The notes beneath the pieces are model-generated. The model made no database searches and was not told where the DNA came from. It saw only the letters and a program-made list of their open reading frames with translations. Of a DNA stretch of 62,356 bases, positions 50,895 through 58,242 are shown piece after piece. Each line of letters starts with the position of its first letter. The stretch's first letter is position 1. The position numbers and the translations under genes were made by a program. The stretch is from Lachnospiraceae bacterium (lineage in GTDB: Bacteria > Bacillota > Clostridia > Lachnospirales > Lachnospiraceae). The stretch lies in NCBI GenBank assembly GCA_017938485.1, contig JAGBBM010000016.1, forward strand, positions 1-62,356, given 5' to 3'.

Positions 50895-52349
50895 ATGGGA
50901 ATGAATGGCATTATGATGCAGTATTTTGAGTGGGATTTACCAGCAGACCAGTCTCTTTGGAATAACCTTAAGGCTGATGCTACAAAGCTTAAAAATGCAG
51001 GTGTAACTGCTCTTTGGCTTCCGCCAGCTTACAAGGGACTTAAGGGTGCAGAAGATGTAGGTTATTCTGTATATGATTTATATGATTTGGGAGAGTTTGA
51101 TCAGAAGGGGTCTGTAGCAACTAAGTACGGTACTAAAGATGAATATTTGGCTGCCATAAAAACACTTCACACCAAGGGTATCAACGTATATGCAGATGTT
51201 GTACTTAATCACAAGTTAGGTGCTGATGAGGTGGAGAAAGTACCAGCCGAGGAGTTTAACGCTAATAGTCGTAATCAGATGATTAGTGATGAAAAGGTTA
51301 TCGGTGCTTGGACTAAGTTCACCTTCCCAGGTAGAAAGGGTAAGTATTCTGATTTTACTTGGAATTGGACTCACTTTGATGGAATAGACTGGGATCAGGA
51401 TAGAGCAAAACATTCTATATTTAGATTTGAAGGAAAAGATTGGGATAAGAGTGTAGATAAAGAGTGTGGCAATTACGACTATCTTATGGGAGCAGATGTG
51501 GATTTTGACAATTATTTTGTCAGAGAAGAGCTTGTAAGATGGGGTAAATGGTACGCTGAATTTGCAGATTTAGATGGCTTTAGACTTGATGCAGTGAAAC
51601 ATATTAATAAGTATTTCTACAAGGACTTTATGCGTCAGGTAAAAGAACAGACTGAAAAGGATTTATTTGCTGTAGGTGAGTACTGGCATTGGGATGTTAA
51701 TGTTCTTCAGGATTATATCAATGCAAATGAAGGGGAAGTAAGTCTTTTCGATGTACCACTTCATTTTAACTTCCACAATTGTTCAAAGGCTCATGGCAAT
51801 TATGATTTAAGAACAATACTTAATGGCTCGCTTGTGTCAGTTAATCCTACAAAGGCAGTTACTTTTGTTGATAATCATGATAGTCAACCAGGACAGTCAC
51901 TTGAGTCATGGGTAGAGGATTGGTTTAAACCTATGGCCTACGCTATAATTCTTCTCAGACAAGAGGGATATCCTTGTGTGTTCTATGGAGATTATAAGGG
52001 AATTCCAACTAAGAAGGTTAAAGCTAAGAAGAAAGAGCTTGATATGCTTATGAAGCTTCGCAAGAATAAGGCCTATGGCCCTCAACATGATTATTTTGAT
52101 GATCCTAATTGTATAGGTTGGACAAGAGAAGGCGATGAGGAGCATAAGGATTCAGGACTTGCTGTAGTTATATCAGATGGTACTGGCGGAACTAAGCATA
52201 TGTACATTGGTAAGCAGTTTGCCGGTTGTCATTTTGCAGATGCTATGGGTAATGCAAAGTACAACATAAAGATTGATGAAGATGGTTTTGGTGATTTTTA
52301 TGTTAACCGTAGTCAGGTAGCTGTATGGGTTAGGAAGGAAAATAAATAA
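50895..52349 (+). CDS. Intracellular alpha-amylase (GH13)
   Basis: Cytoplasmic endo-alpha-1,4-glucanase acting on maltodextrins or glycogen. The ATG at 50895 is preceded by TGGAGG; upstream in-frame residues are not conserved in type. 484 aa, no signal peptide. GMNGIMMQYFEWDLP at the N-terminus is the hallmark of the cytosolic GH13_5 group. Catalytic motifs are DVVLNHK, GFRLDAVKHI (nucleophile Asp), FAVGEYWHW (acid Glu) and FVDNHDSQP. With malQ and glgB it forms the cell's alpha-glucan toolkit. It is 11 bp upstream of the YerC gene. Confidence 0.95.
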   Translation: MGMNGIMMQYFEWDLPADQSLWNNLKADATKLKNAGVTALWLPPAYKGLKGAEDVGYSVYDLYDLGEFDQKGSVATKYGTKDEYLAAIKTLHTKGINVYADVVLNHKLGADEVEKVPAEEFNANSRNQMISDEKVIGAWTKFTFPGRKGKYSDFTWNWTHFDGIDWDQDRAKHSIFRFEGKDWDKSVDKECGNYDYLMGADVDFDNYFVREELVRWGKWYAEFADLDGFRLDAVKHINKYFYKDFMRQVKEQTEKDLFAVGEYWHWDVNVLQDYINANEGEVSLFDVPLHFNFHNCSKAHGNYDLRTILNGSLVSVNPTKAVTFVDNHDSQPGQSLESWVEDWFKPMAYAIILLRQEGYPCVFYGDYKGIPTKKVKAKKKELDMLMKLRKNKAYGPQHDYFDDPNCIGWTREGDEEHKDSGLAVVISDGTGGTKHMYIGKQFAGCHFADAMGNAKYNIKIDEDGFGDFYVNRSQVAVWVRKENK

Positions 52350-52360
52350 CAGGTGATTGT

Positions 52361-52651
52361 ATGGGAAAAACAATAAGAACAGATGCGGTAAAAGATTTAT
52401 TTGAAGCAATACTTACTCTTGAAAATGTTGAAGAGTGCTTTGATTTCTTTGAGGATGTATGTACTGTAAATGAAGTCTTATCAATAGCTCAAAGATTTGC
52501 TGTGGCTAAGATGTTAAAGGAAAACAAAACATATCTTGAGGTAGCAAAGGAAACTGGTGCTTCTACAGCAACCATAAGCAGAGTTAATCGTTCGCTTAAT
52601 TATGGCAATGATGGATATGAGATGGTTTTTTCAAGATTAGCTGATAAATAA
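52361..52651 (+). CDS. YerC/YecD family TrpR-related protein
   Basis: 96-aa DNA-binding protein of the YerC family, related in fold to the tryptophan repressor. Residues about 42-85 form the helix-turn-helix (LSIAQRFAVAKMLKENKTY, VAKETGASTATISRVNRSL). It follows the amylase gene closely and shares its transcript, so it may regulate that gene or a nearby one. Ligand and target are unknown. Confidence 0.92.
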   Translation: MGKTIRTDAVKDLFEAILTLENVEECFDFFEDVCTVNEVLSIAQRFAVAKMLKENKTYLEVAKETGASTATISRVNRSLNYGNDGYEMVFSRLADK

Positions 52652-52670
52652 AGATGGTATAGTATAATTA

Positions 52671-52709
52671 TCTCCTGGGTGTGAGTATTTTTCACTCCAG
52701 GAGATTTTT
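52671..52709 (+). terminator. Terminator after the YerC gene
   Basis: TCTCCTGG (52671-52678) pairs with CCAGGAGA (52697-52704), with inner GTGA/TCAC pairing, followed by a T-run. Confidence 0.85.
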
Positions 52710-52714
52710 GTTAT

Positions 52715-52741
52715 TAAAAAAGCAACTGAGTGTGACGATAA
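52715..52741 (+). promoter_or_regulatory. Candidate sigma-D / sigma-28 (motility-type) promoter
   Basis: TAAA (52715-52718), 15-bp spacer, GACGATAA (52734-52741). The sigma-28 consensus is TAAA-N15-GCCGATAA, so this matches 11 of 12 informative bases with the correct spacing. It is positioned to transcribe the EF-hand protein at 52817. Confidence 0.65.
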
Positions 52742-52756
52742 AAATATAGAGAGTAT

Positions 52757-52812
52757 CCCTCCAGTGAGTAGACTGATTATCATAGTGCGTTTGTACTAAA
52801 AAAGAGGAGGGA
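52757..52812 (+). promoter_or_regulatory. Leader with anti-Shine-Dalgarno complementary to its own RBS
   Basis: TCCCTCC (52757-52763) is perfectly complementary to GGAGGGA (52806-52812), the Shine-Dalgarno of the ATG at 52817. AGTA (52767-52770) can extend the stem with TACT (52793-52796). The folded RNA would hide the ribosome binding site. Confidence 0.55.
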
Positions 52813-52816
52813 CTTT

Positions 52817-53896
52817 ATGATTATTTCATCAAGTGCTGTAGGTATGGCGGCAAAAAGCACAAAAAAAGTAACATACCAACAAACTAATCAGACACTTATG
52901 TCAAATGCTGTTACAGGAGAGAAACGTTATTCAGAAAGTGGATTTACAGCTACCTATGAAAGAAGTATTTTGGAAAATTCGGTAGGGGAAGATGCTATAA
53001 TGAATAACATGCCTAAGAATATTGCTCCCGCTTTAAATGTTAAAGAGCAGGCAAGTGTTCAGGATTTACTTCAACAGCTACGCAACTTTTTGTTGGAGTT
53101 TAGAAATAAGCTTACTATGCTTATTGGTAGAAGAGATGGAGTAGAACGAAAAAGCTTACTTGGGGGCGATGGAACTACATTGGATTTATCCTCGGGTGAT
53201 GGTCAAAAAAATGTGTGGAATGTTGTAAACTATAACTCTTTTACCTATTCTGAGGAAGAAAGTATGACTTTCAAAACCGTGGGCAAGGTAGTGACAGGAG
53301 ATGGAAAAACCATAGATTTTGGGATGGAAGTTGAGATGTCTAGAGAGTTTCAGGTTGAGGTAGAGTGTTTGTCTAGAGAGACTCAGGTGATTTTTACTGA
53401 CCCATTGGTTATTAATCTTAATTCTAATCCAATAGGAGTGAGTGACCAAAAGTGGAAATTTGATATCGATGGTGATGGGGAAAAGGATAGCATATCCCTT
53501 CTTTCCAAGGGTTCAGGTTTCTTAGCTTTTGACAAAAATGAGGACGGTATAATCAATGATGGTTTAGAGCTTTTCGGCGCTAAAACAGGCAATGGTTTCG
53601 CGGAACTACTAGCTTATGACGAAGATGGAAATGGTTGGATTGATGAACAGGATTCCATATATGATAAGCTATCCGTATGGATTAAAAATGATGAAGGAGA
53701 AGATAAACTTATTCGATTAAAAGAAGCAAATGTTGGAGCAATCTATCTAGCCAATAGAAGAACAGAGTTTGCTCTTATGTCGGATGAAGGCGAAAAACAG
53801 AATGCTCAGATAAGACGTTCTGGAATGTATCTAAGCGAGGATGGACAGGCAAGAAGTATACAACAGCTGGATATGGTTAAGGAATTAGTGAGTTAA
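52817..53896 (+). CDS. EF-hand/calcium-binding-type protein, possibly motility-linked
   Basis: 359 aa without a signal peptide or membrane helix. The N-terminal ~110 residues are polar and helical, ending in VQDLLQQLRNFLLEFRNKL. A beta-rich middle (about 130-210) follows, then a run of calcium-binding-like loops: DIDGDGEKD (about 218), DKNEDGIIND (about 235) and DEDGNGWIDE (about 264). The family is common in clostridia but has no firm function. The sigma-D-type promoter upstream suggests expression with flagellar genes. The Shine-Dalgarno GAGGAGGGA is strong but lies opposite a complementary leader segment. Stop codon at 53894. Confidence 0.75.
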   Translation: MIISSSAVGMAAKSTKKVTYQQTNQTLMSNAVTGEKRYSESGFTATYERSILENSVGEDAIMNNMPKNIAPALNVKEQASVQDLLQQLRNFLLEFRNKLTMLIGRRDGVERKSLLGGDGTTLDLSSGDGQKNVWNVVNYNSFTYSEEESMTFKTVGKVVTGDGKTIDFGMEVEMSREFQVEVECLSRETQVIFTDPLVINLNSNPIGVSDQKWKFDIDGDGEKDSISLLSKGSGFLAFDKNEDGIINDGLELFGAKTGNGFAELLAYDEDGNGWIDEQDSIYDKLSVWIKNDEGEDKLIRLKEANVGAIYLANRRTEFALMSDEGEKQNAQIRRSGMYLSEDGQARSIQQLDMVKELVS

Positions 53897-53904
53897 GTTC
53901 CTTC

Positions 53905-53933
53905 TTTACATCTAGTTTTTAATACTATATAAT
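53905..53933 (+). promoter_or_regulatory. Probable promoter of the DUF1836 gene
   Basis: TTTACA (53905-53910), 17-bp spacer, TATAAT (53928-53933). Confidence 0.55.
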
Positions 53934-53992
53934 GTAATATGTGTATTATGAAAGGATATATCTTTGGATATATAGATGTGGAGCGTGTAGGG

Positions 53993-54649
53993 ATGGAAAT
54001 TCGCAAGGAAACAATTAAAAAACAGGTTAGAGAATGGATTAATCTTGGATATATTGTTCCGGAAGATATTCCGTCTATTGAGCTGTATATGGATCAGATT
54101 ACTACCTTTATGGATAAGTTTCTATCTAAGAACAAGAGAACAGAAGAAGATAAGACATTAACTAAAACCATGATTAACAACTACACCAAGAATGACTTAC
54201 TTCCACCATCTAACAATAAAAGATATTCAAAGGAACATATTATACTTCTTATATATATATATTATTTAAAGCATGTTATATCTATAAATGATATACAGAC
54301 AGTTTTGACTCCACTTATAGATAAGTTCTACGATAATAAGGATAAAAATCATTCCTTAGAAGACATATATGCTAATATCTACGAATTGGAAAAAAGACAA
54401 TTCTTTAACACAGCTAATAGCATTACAAAGACCTATGAGCTTATAGAGCGTGGTTTTTCTGAGGATGATGACGATTATCTTAAAGAGTTTACATTCTTAT
54501 CTCTTATCGGTTATGATATATTCATGAAGAAAAAACTTATGGAGCATATCATAGATGAGATGGCAGAGAGAACTCAAAAAGAAGAGTCAAAAGCTAAGTC
54601 AAAGGAAAAAAGTAAGAATTCAAAGCAAAAAGATGTAAAGAAAAAATAA
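53993..54649 (+). CDS. DUF1836 domain protein
   Basis: 218 aa from the ATG at 53993, chosen for GGAG 9 bp upstream; the in-frame ATG at 53948 is an alternative. DUF1836 spans about residues 10-140. Its centre has a MerR-like helix-turn-helix feel (TLTKTMINNYTKNDLLPPSNNKR, YSKEHIILLIYIYYLK), and its tail is Lys/Ser-rich. Cytoplasmic, probably DNA-binding; targets unknown. It is followed by a palindromic terminator shared with the convergent gene. Confidence 0.85.
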   Translation: MEIRKETIKKQVREWINLGYIVPEDIPSIELYMDQITTFMDKFLSKNKRTEEDKTLTKTMINNYTKNDLLPPSNNKRYSKEHIILLIYIYYLKHVISINDIQTVLTPLIDKFYDNKDKNHSLEDIYANIYELEKRQFFNTANSITKTYELIERGFSEDDDDYLKEFTFLSLIGYDIFMKKKLMEHIIDEMAERTQKEESKAKSKEKSKNSKQKDVKKK

Positions 54650-54662
54650 TAAGATAAAAGCA

Positions 54663-54690
54663 AGGGGATATTGCATATGCAATATCCCCT
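54663..54690. terminator. Bidirectional terminator
   Basis: A perfect 28-bp palindrome (AGGGGATATTGCAT and its complement) followed by GTATTATTTT, between two convergent genes. Confidence 0.8.
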
Positions 54691-54698
54691 GTATTATT

Positions 54699-55973
54699 TT
54701 ACGCTTCATCAATTTCTTCTGCTTTGACTGTCATAGTAATTCGTTCAATACGATTTTTATGAACCTTTGTCACGAGAAGAGATATATTTTTATATGTTGC
54801 TTCCTCACCTTCCTCAGGAAGTTTATCAAGAATTTCGATGACAAGACCACCTAGGGAATCATAATTTTCTGAAACAAGTTTTGTGTTTAAAGCATCATTT
54901 AAGTCGTCAAGCTTGATGGATGCATCAATATCGTACTGACCATCCCCAATATTTCTAATGAAATCATCCTCGTAATCATCATATTCGTCTCTGATTTCGC
55001 CAACGATTTCTTCTATAAGGTCTTCCATGGTAATAATGCCTGATGTAGCACCATACTCATCTAATACCACTGCCATAGTAACAGAAGAAGTCTTCATATC
55101 GGCAAATATCTGACTTGTTTTCTGATACTCGTATACAAAGATTGGCTGACGTAAAATGCTCTTTAAGTCAAAATTACTCATATCGTGAGTCTGACTGTAG
55201 AAGAATAAATCTTTTAAGTAGAGTAAGCCTACAATACTATCCTTAGAATCTTCGTATATAGGAATACGAGAGAACTTTTCAGCTCTAAAAATCTCTACCA
55301 ACTCTTCGTAAGTAGAATCTATATCTGCACAGACAATGTCTGCTCTTGGAATCATAATATCTTTGGAAAGTGCATCTCCAAAATCTACAACATTGGAAAT
55401 CATAAATTTCTCTTCCGGTTCAATAACACCATCCTCATGGCTTACATCAACCACTGCTCGAAGCTCTGATTCAGTCATAGTGTTCTTTGCTGAGGTATCT
55501 ACACGTAATATCTTGAAAATAATACCTGTAAGTAAATCCAATAACCAAATGGCAGGAGTGAGTATAACCATAAGAAATTTGATTGGATGAACAAAAATCA
55601 TAGACATCTTAACGGAATACTGTGTGGCCAGGGTCTTTGGAGTTACCTCACCGAAAATAAGAACTAAAATGGTAAGGATACCAGTTGAGATACCTACAAA
55701 CTTACTGCCAAATAATTCTGTGGTAAATGTGGTTGCAAGGGCAGAAGCTGAGATATTGACAATGTTGTTTCCAATTAAAATTGTGCTTAAAAGCTTACCA
55801 GGATTTTCTGTTACCTGTAAAACCTTTGCTGCACTTTTGTTACCATCATCGGCCAATGTTTTTAACTTAATCTTGCTGACAGTAGTAAGTGCTGTCTCAG
55901 ATGAAGAAAAGAATGCCGAAAGTAACAATAGAACGATAAGTACTACTAACTGAATAATCGTACTCGGGTCCAA
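54699..55973 (-). CDS. CNNM/HlyC family membrane protein (CBS domains, CorC-type tail)
   Basis: 424 aa. The DUF21/CNNM membrane domain (about 1-195) has SAFFSSSETALTTVSKIKLKTL and GNNIVNISASALAT. A CBS pair follows (about 205-330; MIPRADIVCADIDSTYEE, IPIYEDSKDSIVGLLYLKDL, MAVVLDEYGATSGIITMEDL) and then the CorC_HlyC domain to the end (YDIDASIKLDDLNDAL). Members are linked to magnesium or other cation efflux and were once called hemolysins. It stands alone on the minus strand, after a shared terminator. Confidence 0.93.
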   Translation of the reverse strand: MDPSTIIQLVVLIVLLLLSAFFSSSETALTTVSKIKLKTLADDGNKSAAKVLQVTENPGKLLSTILIGNNIVNISASALATTFTTELFGSKFVGISTGILTILVLIFGEVTPKTLATQYSVKMSMIFVHPIKFLMVILTPAIWLLDLLTGIIFKILRVDTSAKNTMTESELRAVVDVSHEDGVIEPEEKFMISNVVDFGDALSKDIMIPRADIVCADIDSTYEELVEIFRAEKFSRIPIYEDSKDSIVGLLYLKDLFFYSQTHDMSNFDLKSILRQPIFVYEYQKTSQIFADMKTSSVTMAVVLDEYGATSGIITMEDLIEEIVGEIRDEYDDYEDDFIRNIGDGQYDIDASIKLDDLNDALNTKLVSENYDSLGGLVIEILDKLPEEGEEATYKNISLLVTKVHKNRIERITMTVKAEEIDEA

Positions 55974-56069
55974 GAAATCATCTCCTTTTAATAAAATTTA
56001 GAATATATTCTATATCTTATATATATATATGTCAAGAATATGGCTGGAAAATATTTTATAAAAAAGGTG

Positions 56070-56098
56070 TTGACAAATAAATAAAAGTGTATTATTGT
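56070..56098 (+). promoter_or_regulatory. Probable promoter of the GntR/ABC operon
   Basis: TTGACA (56070-56075), 17-bp spacer, TATTGT (56093-56098). The inverted repeat at 56103-56124 lies right at the predicted start of transcription. Confidence 0.6.
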
Positions 56099-56102
56099 AA
56101 TA

Positions 56103-56124
56103 TTGTACTAATCAACTAGTACAA
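56103..56124. promoter_or_regulatory. Operator of the YtrA-type GntR regulator
   Basis: A perfect inverted repeat TTGTACTA-N6-TAGTACAA immediately downstream of the -10 box. Its place and symmetry fit repression of the operon by its first gene product. Confidence 0.7.
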
Positions 56125-56203
56125 AGATACAAAAACAGTATGATTAATGTTTGGAATTGTAAGTGTTGATTTCAGATACTATATCAAAAATGGAGGTGAG
56201 TTA

Positions 56204-56575
56204 ATGGCATGGAAGTTCCATAATAATGCACCTATATTTGTCCAGATTATGGATGAGATAAAACTTAGAATTGCCAAAGGGGAGCTAAAAGCGGGAGATA
56301 AGGTACCTCCTGTAAGAGAACTTGCATTAAAGGCAGGTGTTAATCCTAACACCATGCAAAAGGCATTATCTGAGCTTGAAAGAGAAGGTGTTTTATATTC
56401 GGAGAGAACATCAGGAAGATTTGTGGCTGATGTGAGTGAAGGAGAAAATCGAATGAGAGAAGGTATCAGTTTAAAGTATATTGAAACCTATGTAAGCGGA
56501 ATGAAAGAATTAGGATATACAAAGGAAGAGATAATATGTATTCTCGAAAAATATCTTAATGAGGAGGGAATGTAG
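56204..56575 (+). CDS. GntR-family regulator, YtrA subfamily
   Basis: 123 aa from the ATG at 56204 (GGAGGTGAG upstream). The N-terminal winged helix-turn-helix has PIFVQIMDEIKLRIAKGELK, DKVPPVRELALKAGVNPNTM and QKALSELEREGVLYSERTSG. The short C-terminal helical tail is typical of YtrA regulators, which control ABC exporters and respond to wall-active agents in Bacillus. The ABC ATPase gene begins immediately after the stop codon. Confidence 0.94.
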   Translation: MAWKFHNNAPIFVQIMDEIKLRIAKGELKAGDKVPPVRELALKAGVNPNTMQKALSELEREGVLYSERTSGRFVADVSEGENRMREGISLKYIETYVSGMKELGYTKEEIICILEKYLNEEGM

Positions 56576-57277
56576 ATGAGCGAACTTGTAAGTATTAACG
56601 ATTTGCACAAAAATTATGGAAGGAAAAAACCTATATTTACAGGACTTAATTTAAGTCTTGAGTCAGGAAAGATAATTGGTCTTTTGGGTCCAAACGGAAG
56701 CGGTAAGACTACTCTGATAAAGCTTTTAGCAGGACTTCTTAAAGAAGATTCAGGACATATCACAATAGGGGGAAAAACAATAGGACATGAGAGTAAGGCT
56801 ATAGTGTCTTATCTTCCAGAGAGAACATATTTTAATGAAAATCTTAGGGTTAGGGAAGTTATCAATTTGTTTAAAGATTTCTACGCAGATTTTGATGAGG
56901 CTAGAGCTTACCATATGATGGAGATGCTTAAGATAGATACCAATATGGTAATTAAGAAACTTTCAAAGGGTAACAAAGAGAAGGTTCAGCTTATTATGGT
57001 AATGAGCAGAAGAGCTAAGCTCTATCTTTTGGATGAACCTATAGCAGGTGTTGACCCGGCAGCTAGAGACTATATAATGCAGACTATTTTGACTAATTTT
57101 GATTCTGAGGCATCCATAATTATATCAACACATCTTATATATGATATTGAGAATATATTGGATGATGTAATATTTATAAAAGAGGGGAATATTGTTTGTC
57201 ACCAAAGTGCAGACAGCTTGAGAGAAGAAAAGGGACAGTCTATTGATGAAATGTTTAGGGAGGTATTTAGATGTTAG
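56576..57277 (+). CDS. ABC transporter ATP-binding protein
   Basis: 233 aa. Walker A GPNGSGKTT, Q-loop region YLPERTYFNENL, signature LSKGNKEKVQLI (variant of LSGGQ), Walker B LYLLDEPIAGVD and H-loop STHLIYD. It starts directly at the GntR stop codon and overlaps the permease by 7 bp, forming a YtrA-type export or ABC-2 unit. Substrate unknown. Confidence 0.95.
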   Translation: MSELVSINDLHKNYGRKKPIFTGLNLSLESGKIIGLLGPNGSGKTTLIKLLAGLLKEDSGHITIGGKTIGHESKAIVSYLPERTYFNENLRVREVINLFKDFYADFDEARAYHMMEMLKIDTNMVIKKLSKGNKEKVQLIMVMSRRAKLYLLDEPIAGVDPAARDYIMQTILTNFDSEASIIISTHLIYDIENILDDVIFIKEGNIVCHQSADSLREEKGQSIDEMFREVFRC

Positions 57278-58032
57278 GAAAGCTTATAAAAAATGAATTT
57301 TTAAATAGATGGAAACCGATTTTAGGCATCTATGGAATTATATCAATACTCGGATTGCTATATGCTTTTACTTCATATGTAACAGAGGAAACAAAATTTG
57401 AGAATACATATTTTGATATATTTGCAGCAATTATTGTTATAACATTCGCTATTGCTCTATATGTTAGTATGGTTGCTATTGTATTGATGTCTTTTACCGA
57501 TTATGGAAAAAGAATGTTTAAGGAACAGGGATACCTTACTCATACTTTGCCTGTTAAAACTATTTACATACTTATTGCAAGAATGATTTGTGATCTTTGT
57601 GTCTGTGCTAGTATGGGATTTTTCTACCCATTTATTATTTGTGTAGGAGAGCGAAACTTTTCATTGTTTACACAATTGGCAGAGTATATTAGTATGTTTA
57701 TAAAAGATGAAGGTATGTTAGAATTATTATCGGATCTTATTATAGCTGTGATTTTGATAGTGCTCTTTGTGCTGGTTGTAATTTGGATGTATTATGCAGC
57801 TTATGCAATTGGACACAGTTCATCATCAGGAAAAAAATTAAAGTCTGTTTTTGCATATATAATTATATATGTTGTTGAGATGATGTTGCTTGCAGCCTTT
57901 GATGTAGGAATAGGAAACTCCCTTGATGCAACAGCTTATCGAAACATGATTATGTTAGGACTAGTAGCTGTGGTGTGTTGCTTGGTCGCAATTACAAATC
58001 ATGTATGTAAAAATAATTTAAATCTTGAATAA
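57271..58032 (+). CDS. ABC-2-type permease subunit
   Basis: 253 aa with six predicted membrane helices (about 18-38, 50-75, 105-130, 160-185, 195-215, 225-245). The N-terminus MLGKLIKNEFLNRWKP is typical of ABC-2 permeases. The 7-bp overlap with the ATPase gene shows translational coupling. It ends the operon in front of a terminator. Substrate unknown. Confidence 0.88.
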   Translation: MLGKLIKNEFLNRWKPILGIYGIISILGLLYAFTSYVTEETKFENTYFDIFAAIIVITFAIALYVSMVAIVLMSFTDYGKRMFKEQGYLTHTLPVKTIYILIARMICDLCVCASMGFFYPFIICVGERNFSLFTQLAEYISMFIKDEGMLELLSDLIIAVILIVLFVLVVIWMYYAAYAIGHSSSSGKKLKSVFAYIIIYVVEMMLLAAFDVGIGNSLDATAYRNMIMLGLVAVVCCLVAITNHVCKNNLNLE

Positions 58033-58073
58033 GGTATATATGATTTGATTTGTGTGTAGAATATAATATATTA

Positions 58074-58117
58074 AAGAGATTGGATGTGTTGATATGGCTT
58101 ATATCCAATCTCTTTTT
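58074..58117 (+). terminator. Terminator after the ABC operon
   Basis: AAGAGATTGGAT pairs with ATCCAATCTCTT, followed by a T-run. Confidence 0.85.
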
Positions 58118-58150
58118 GCAATGAGTAAGAGATTTTTTATAAAAACAGTA

Positions 58151-58178
58151 TTGACATTTTTTGAATTAGTGTTATAGT
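58151..58178 (+). promoter_or_regulatory. clpB promoter
   Basis: TTGACA (58151-58156), 16-bp spacer, TATAGT (58173-58178). I find no CIRCE element and no CtsR heptads nearby. Confidence 0.65.
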
Positions 58179-58242
58179 TGGAGTAGAACAGATGGAACAT
58201 ATTGAGATTCATCTGAGTTTATATAGTTAGGAGGAGTTAGGT

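Noticed and set aside
54663-54690. Operator palindrome for the DUF1836 protein
   Set aside because: It lies between two convergent stop codons with a T-rich tail, so a bidirectional terminator explains it.
58033-58242. CIRCE or CtsR sites upstream of clpB
   Set aside because: I looked for TTAGCACTC-N9-GAGTGCTAA and for AGTCAAA-type heptad repeats and found neither; only a sigma-A promoter is supported.
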